Of a DNA stretch of 64,000 nt, positions 60,461 through 64,000 are shown piece by piece; the first letter of the stretch is position 1, and every line of letters starts with the position of its first letter. Source of the DNA: Bacteroides sp. (GTDB lineage: Bacteria > Bacteroidota > Bacteroidia > Bacteroidales > Muribaculaceae); NCBI GenBank assembly GCA_023663525.1, contig JAMPHF010000002.1:190984-254983 (forward strand), read 5' to 3'. The translations under genes and the position numbers were made by a program. Below the pieces are notes generated by a model that saw only the letters and a list, made by a program, of their open reading frames with translations, was not told the DNA's origin and did no database searches.

Positions 60461-60856
60461 TTAATTTCTTCGTTGATAGAGGTAATTGATTCCGTCGGTC
60501 TCAAGCTGGAGGGAAAAATCATTGTAGCTGACTACCTTTTGAGAGATATGCGATGGGATTTCTCCGATTAGCGTGCTGTCTCCCTCAAATTTGATGGTCT
60601 CAGGTTTCAGGTCAATGACAAGCGAATCATTCTTGACGTTCCATTTTCCATCGACACAAAACGTCAGGACACCCGGCTTGATTGCGCGCAGGAGGCAAGT
60701 TGCATCCTTGCGCAATTCCATTACTGGCTCTGTCTGTGACAGTTCGGTATTGTAATATGTGCCCACTATTTCCTTGGCTTCACGACTGAGGTGCGAGCAT
60801 CCGCATAACACTAAGGCTGAAAATACGGCAGTGGTAAGGAGAATGGATGTTTTCAT
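60461..60856 (-). CDS. Small lipoprotein, lipocalin-like
   Basis: 131 residues from the ATG at 60856 (MKTSILLTTAVFSALVL). The signal ends LCGC (Cys20). EIVGTYYNTELSQTEPVMEL starts a run of beta strands, with GKWNVKNDSLVIDL and FEGDSTLIGEI following, as in lipocalin-like or NlpE-like barrels. Function unknown. Two extra cysteines (CLLRAI and LTFCVDG) could form a disulfide. Confidence 0.72.
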   Translation of the reverse strand: MKTSILLTTAVFSALVLCGCSHLSREAKEIVGTYYNTELSQTEPVMELRKDATCLLRAIKPGVLTFCVDGKWNVKNDSLVIDLKPETIKFEGDSTLIGEIPSHISQKVVSYNDFSLQLETDGINYLYQRRN

Positions 60857-60931
60857 TTCATTTAAAAGATGAGGGATGAGACAAGCTCTTAACAGCAATT
60901 TTTATGATTCAGATGACCGATGGTGCGGACT

Positions 60932-61840
60932 TCAGATGCACCCGACGAGTTCATTAATCTCCTTCACTCCATGGCGTTGGCAATAATCCTCCATGAAGTC
61001 TATCACCTTCATCGTGACAGCAGGATCCACGAAATTGGCTGTGCCAATCTCGACAGCCCTCGCACCCGCAAGCATGAACTCAATGGCGTCACGTCCATTC
61101 ATGATACCTCCGAGTCCGACGACGGGGATTTTGACGGCTTTTGCCACTTGCCATACCATCCTCACGGCAACAGGACGTACTGCAGGGCCTGACAGTCCAC
61201 CTGTTATTGTCGATAGATGCGGACGACGTCTCTCGATGTCGATTGACATTCCCATCAGTGTGTTGATGAGTGAGACGGAGTCTGCCCCCTCAGCCTCAAC
61301 TGCACGGGCGATATCGGCAATTGACGTGACGTTGGGTGATAACTTGACGATAAGGGTCTTGTCGGGATATGCCTTACGGACAGCTTTGGTGACAGAGGCT
61401 GCTCCGGTGGTTGTTGTCCCGAACGCCATGCCGCCCTCCTTGACATTAGGACATGAGATGTTGACCTCGATGGCCTTCACTCCGTCGAGGGGGTGAAGTC
61501 GGCGTGCGGTCTCTGCATAGTCATCGACATTCGCGCCGGAGACGTTGACGATAAGAGCCGATTCATAGTCCTTGATTCGTGGATATATATTCTCGATGAA
61601 ATAGCCCACACCTTTGTTCTGCAAGCCTACGGCGTTGAGCATTCCGGCCGGAGTCTCGACCATGCGTGGATAGTCGTTACCTTGACGCGGATTGAGGGTA
61701 GTACCTTTTATTATATATGCTCCGAGACGATTGATGTCGATGAATGGAGTGAATTCTTCACCGTAGCCGAATGTCCCGGAGGCTGTCATGACCGGGTTGC
61801 GGAGTTCGAGCTTTCCTATGTTGACTGAGAGATTTGCCAT
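60932..61840 (-). CDS. pyrD: Dihydroorotate dehydrogenase, class 1B catalytic subunit
   Basis: Oxidises dihydroorotate to orotate in pyrimidine synthesis, in the cytosol, passing electrons to PyrK and NAD+. 302 residues, FMN TIM barrel. [14 protein letters not shown] near residue 17, the catalytic Cys in [13 protein letters not shown] near 131, [15 protein letters not shown] near 246, and [14 protein letters not shown] near 265. The pyrK gene lies 51 bases upstream, which confirms class 1B. Confidence 0.95.
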   Translation of the reverse strand: MANLSVNIGKLELRNPVMTASGTFGYGEEFTPFIDINRLGAYIIKGTTLNPRQGNDYPRMVETPAGMLNAVGLQNKGVGYFIENIYPRIKDYESALIVNVSGANVDDYAETARRLHPLDGVKAIEVNISCPNVKEGGMAFGTTTTGAASVTKAVRKAYPDKTLIVKLSPNVTSIADIARAVEAEGADSVSLINTLMGMSIDIERRRPHLSTITGGLSGPAVRPVAVRMVWQVAKAVKIPVVGLGGIMNGRDAIEFMLAGARAVEIGTANFVDPAVTMKVIDFMEDYCQRHGVKEINELVGCI

Positions 61841-61876
61841 TTTCTCTTTGTGGATGTTTACGTAGCTGTAAAATTA

Positions 61877-61894
61877 TTATGAGACACACTCTTA
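61877..61894. repeat. Intergenic repeat, copy 3 (TTATGAGACACACTCTTA)
   Basis: Identical to copy 1. Its last three bases are the pyrK stop codon on the minus strand; it lies in the 51-base pyrK-pyrD gap. Confidence 0.7.
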
Positions 61895-62662
61895 TTCCCA
61901 GGTCAGTGCATTTATGTTGAACACCGGACCTTCAGTGCAGACGCAGACGTTGCCCTTAACCGTTTTTTCGACACAGCATAGACACGCTCCGAGACCGCAG
62001 GCCATCATGTTTTCAAGCGAGACCTCACAGTCAATGCCGTTTCTACGTGCCACTGCCGCTACCGCTTTCATCATCGGTGCCGGACCGCAACAGTAATAGC
62101 GGAAGTAGGAGTCGCTCAGGCATGGATGTGATGTGACGAATCCTTTCACACCGTCCGACCCGTCCTCGGTGCAGATGTGGACTTTGCCGACATTTTTGAA
62201 GTGTTCAAGAGACAAGAGGTCGGCAGCCATGCGCGCGCCAAGTAGGAATTCAGGCTGAAGCCCTTTGGATTTCAGTACCTTCCCGAGATATAGCAGCGGA
62301 GCAACTCCGACACCGCCACCGATCAGGAGTAGGCGTGAGCCGGTCGGTGCATCAGTCGTGAATCCTTTGCCGAGGGGCAACATCAAGTTGAGCAGTTCAC
62401 CTGACTGCATATCAATCAGTGCTGATGTCCCGCGTCCGGCATTGCGGACAAGGAGCGTCAGGACGTTGGCTTTGACATCCACATCATTTATGGAGATTGG
62501 ACGGCGGAGCAGGACTCCGGGAGTATTGACTGCGACTTCGACAAATTGACCCGGAAGCATTTCGGGCATCATGCTTCCGTCAGCGGGAGCGAGTTGCATC
62601 CGGCAGTAGGCATCGCCGAGCCTCGTATTTTCGATTACGATGAAATCCTTAACTTGTTTCAT
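61892..62662 (-). CDS. pyrK: Dihydroorotate dehydrogenase electron-transfer subunit
   Basis: FAD and [2Fe-2S] protein of the ferredoxin-NADP reductase type. 256 residues: FAD domain (LLRRPISINDVDV near 52), NAD domain (LLLIGGGVGVAPLLYLGK near 111, YCCGPAPMMKAV near 190), and the iron-sulfur loop MACGLGACLCCVEKTVKG near 221, followed by VCVCTEGPVF which supplies the fourth Cys. First gene of the minus-strand group. A GAGACACAC-type repeat copy overlaps its stop codon. Confidence 0.95.
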   Translation of the reverse strand: MKQVKDFIVIENTRLGDAYCRMQLAPADGSMMPEMLPGQFVEVAVNTPGVLLRRPISINDVDVKANVLTLLVRNAGRGTSALIDMQSGELLNLMLPLGKGFTTDAPTGSRLLLIGGGVGVAPLLYLGKVLKSKGLQPEFLLGARMAADLLSLEHFKNVGKVHICTEDGSDGVKGFVTSHPCLSDSYFRYYCCGPAPMMKAVAAVARRNGIDCEVSLENMMACGLGACLCCVEKTVKGNVCVCTEGPVFNINALTWE

Positions 62663-62827
62663 GGCTTGCTTAACGTTGTTTTATAGCCCTGTATGTGGAA
62701 TCTGTGTCATAGAAATGAAGTCCACACAGGTTTCAGTCACCACAAAAGTAATAAATTCCGCCCGAATTTCAAAAATATGCGTTAAAAACGGATGTAACAT
62801 CATTGATTATTATTGCAGAAAAAATAT

Positions 62828-62835
62828 TATCTTTG
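62828..62835 (+). promoter_or_regulatory. -7 promoter element of the pectate lyase gene
   Basis: TATCTTTG, a full -7 match, 40 bases before the ATG at 62875. Confidence 0.6.
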
Positions 62836-62874
62836 CGCAAAATTACCATGAATTCAGTCAATATTAACTTTGAA

Positions 62875-64000
62875 ATGAAGAAAATACTGCTTTCAGTCTC
62901 GGCTCTGCTCCTGGGGATGGGACTTTATGCGTCAGAGTCTGCTCCGGCTTTTCCGGGAGCTGAAGGACATGGGCGTTACACGACAGGTGGACGCGGCGGA
63001 GAAATACGCCATGTGACAAATCTTAATGACAGTGGTGCCGGGTCTCTGCGTGAGGCTCTCAAGGGTAACAAGGCAAAAATCATCGTGTTTGATGTCAGTG
63101 GCTATATCGACCTTAGGTCGCAGTTGAATGTCACTTCAAACACTACAATCGCCGGGCAGACTGCCCCGGAGGGTGGCATCACGCTGCGCTACTACACTCT
63201 GTATTTTGGAAATTGTGACAACGTTGTTGTCCGTTTCATCCGTTCACGCCGCTCACAGGTCAAGGATGTGAATGACGGTGCTGATGCAACATGGGGACGT
63301 AATCACAAAAATATTATAATTGACCACTGCTCGTTTTCGTGGAGTATAGACGAAGTCGCTTCATTCTATGACAATCGCGATTTCACGCTCCAATGGACGA
63401 CTGTTGCCGAGGGGCTTGCCAATCCCGGTCACTCGAAGGGCGCACACAGCTATGGTGGAATCTGGGGTGGCAAGAATGCGTCATTCCATCATAATTTCAT
63501 TGCGCATGTCCAGAACCGTGCCCCGCGCTTTAATGGCGCACGTTATGCATGGAACGGCTATGACAAGACCGCATATTCATCAACTGTCGATGCCGAGCGC
63601 GTGGATTTCCGCAACTGTGTGATGTACAACTGGGGTAATGGTAACGGATGCTATGGAGGTCCCGGTGGCGGATATGTCAACATGGTCAATAATTACTACA
63701 AGGCCGGTCCCGGGACAAAGAACAAGACAAGGGTAACGCAGGTAAGCGTGGCCGCTGAGAGCAATGCCGAAGGATCGAGCCTGAAAGATTATGCCTCGCG
63801 CTACTATATCAGTGGTAATTATGTTACTGCCGCAGGTGCAGGAAAAGAGGAAAATTACGACTGGGCAGGCGTGATCTATGATAGTGGACTCGTGACGAGC
63901 GGGTCTGATAGATACATCAAGGATGCAGCACATTTATACGGTGAGAATGTCAAATATGAAAACATCGGTGGCATCGACTGCGTGTCACTGAAACTTGATT
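62875..64000 (+). CDS. Exported pectate lyase-like protein (3' end outside window)
   Basis: Cleaves pectin backbones by beta-elimination, judging by family. 375 residues are visible and the frame is open at the window edge. Signal peptide MKKILLSVSALLLGMGLYA. Then APAFPGAEGHGRYTTGGRGG and VTNLNDSGAGSLREAL (about 22-60), the classic start of Bacteroidetes polysaccharide lyase family 1 right-handed beta-helices. IIIDHCSFSWSIDE near 145 and RAPRFNGARYAWN near 214 follow as helix rungs. An in-frame ATG at 62848 would add nine residues before the signal peptide and is less likely. May open a pectin-use locus to the right. Confidence 0.9.
   Translation, partial: MKKILLSVSALLLGMGLYASESAPAFPGAEGHGRYTTGGRGGEIRHVTNLNDSGAGSLREALKGNKAKIIVFDVSGYIDLRSQLNVTSNTTIAGQTAPEGGITLRYYTLYFGNCDNVVVRFIRSRRSQVKDVNDGADATWGRNHKNIIIDHCSFSWSIDEVASFYDNRDFTLQWTTVAEGLANPGHSKGAHSYGGIWGGKNASFHHNFIAHVQNRAPRFNGARYAWNGYDKTAYSSTVDAERVDFRNCVMYNWGNGNGCYGGPGGGYVNMVNNYYKAGPGTKNKTRVTQVSVAAESNAEGSSLKDYASRYYISGNYVTAAGAGKEENYDWAGVIYDSGLVTSGSDRYIKDAAHLYGENVKYENIGGIDCVSLKLD

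Overview
The window looks like chromosomal DNA from a member of the Bacteroidales, most likely a Muribaculaceae-type gut bacterium. The genus is inference. The evidence is a set of promoters matching the Bacteroides form (TTTG, about 20 bases, then TAnnTTTG), very few Shine-Dalgarno sites, lipoproteins with an acidic surface-export tail, a lipidated TamA (TamL), the folP-cdaA pair, a DUF4286-like gene next to ruvC, and a Bacteroidetes-type exported pectate lyase at the right edge.

Region 1 (1-2200): a phosphoethanolamine-transferase-like gene, a block of nested hairpins and a 28-bp tandem repeat, and a tRNA-Cys on the minus strand with its own promoter.

Region 2 (2250-22000) is the core of the window and concerns vitamin B12. 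A cobalamin riboswitch leads a seven-gene plus-strand operon: a TonB-dependent receptor, a surface lipoprotein, an exported CbiK-type chelatase, a membrane-anchored CobN/HmuS-type chelatase, and a binding protein, permease and ATPase of the BtuFCD/FecBCD type. Facing it on the minus strand is a compact block of the anaerobic corrin pathway. It packs eight activities into four two-domain fusions (CbiH-CbiC, CbiE-CbiT, CbiG-CbiF, CbiJ-CbiD), each overlapping the next gene. CbiA is transcribed divergently from it. CbiL, the early precorrin-2 enzymes and the late adenosylation and nucleotide-loop genes are not in the window. The most unusual feature is the presence of two different chelatase families, both predicted to work outside the cytoplasm, in one riboswitch-led uptake operon.

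Region 3 (22000-29800): a YqgE-family protein, a B12-dependent class II ribonucleotide reductase (a likely consumer of the vitamin), a nitroreductase, PurT, and a TPR/transmembrane/HTH protein resembling DUF6377 regulators.

Region 4 (29800-41800): mostly housekeeping. It holds folP, cdaA (c-di-AMP synthesis), gyrB, rnr, a polyprenyl diphosphate synthase, tatD, an SH3/NlpC-P60 hydrolase with a structured leader, a CstA-family transporter, a DUF4286-like gene and ruvC.

Region 5 (41800-53000): a minus-strand group (family 2 glycosyltransferase, small winged-helix protein, GH13 alpha-amylase lipoprotein, cdsA), then tamB and tamL. A 170-bp nearly symmetric inverted-repeat element sits between tamB and tamL.

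Region 6 (53000-64000): a thioredoxin-fold protein that has lost both active-site cysteines, a small secreted protein, topoisomerase III, then a minus-strand group (pyrK, pyrD, two lipoproteins, a SUI1/YciH factor, an AddA-like helicase-nuclease). The start of an exported pectate lyase runs off the right edge.
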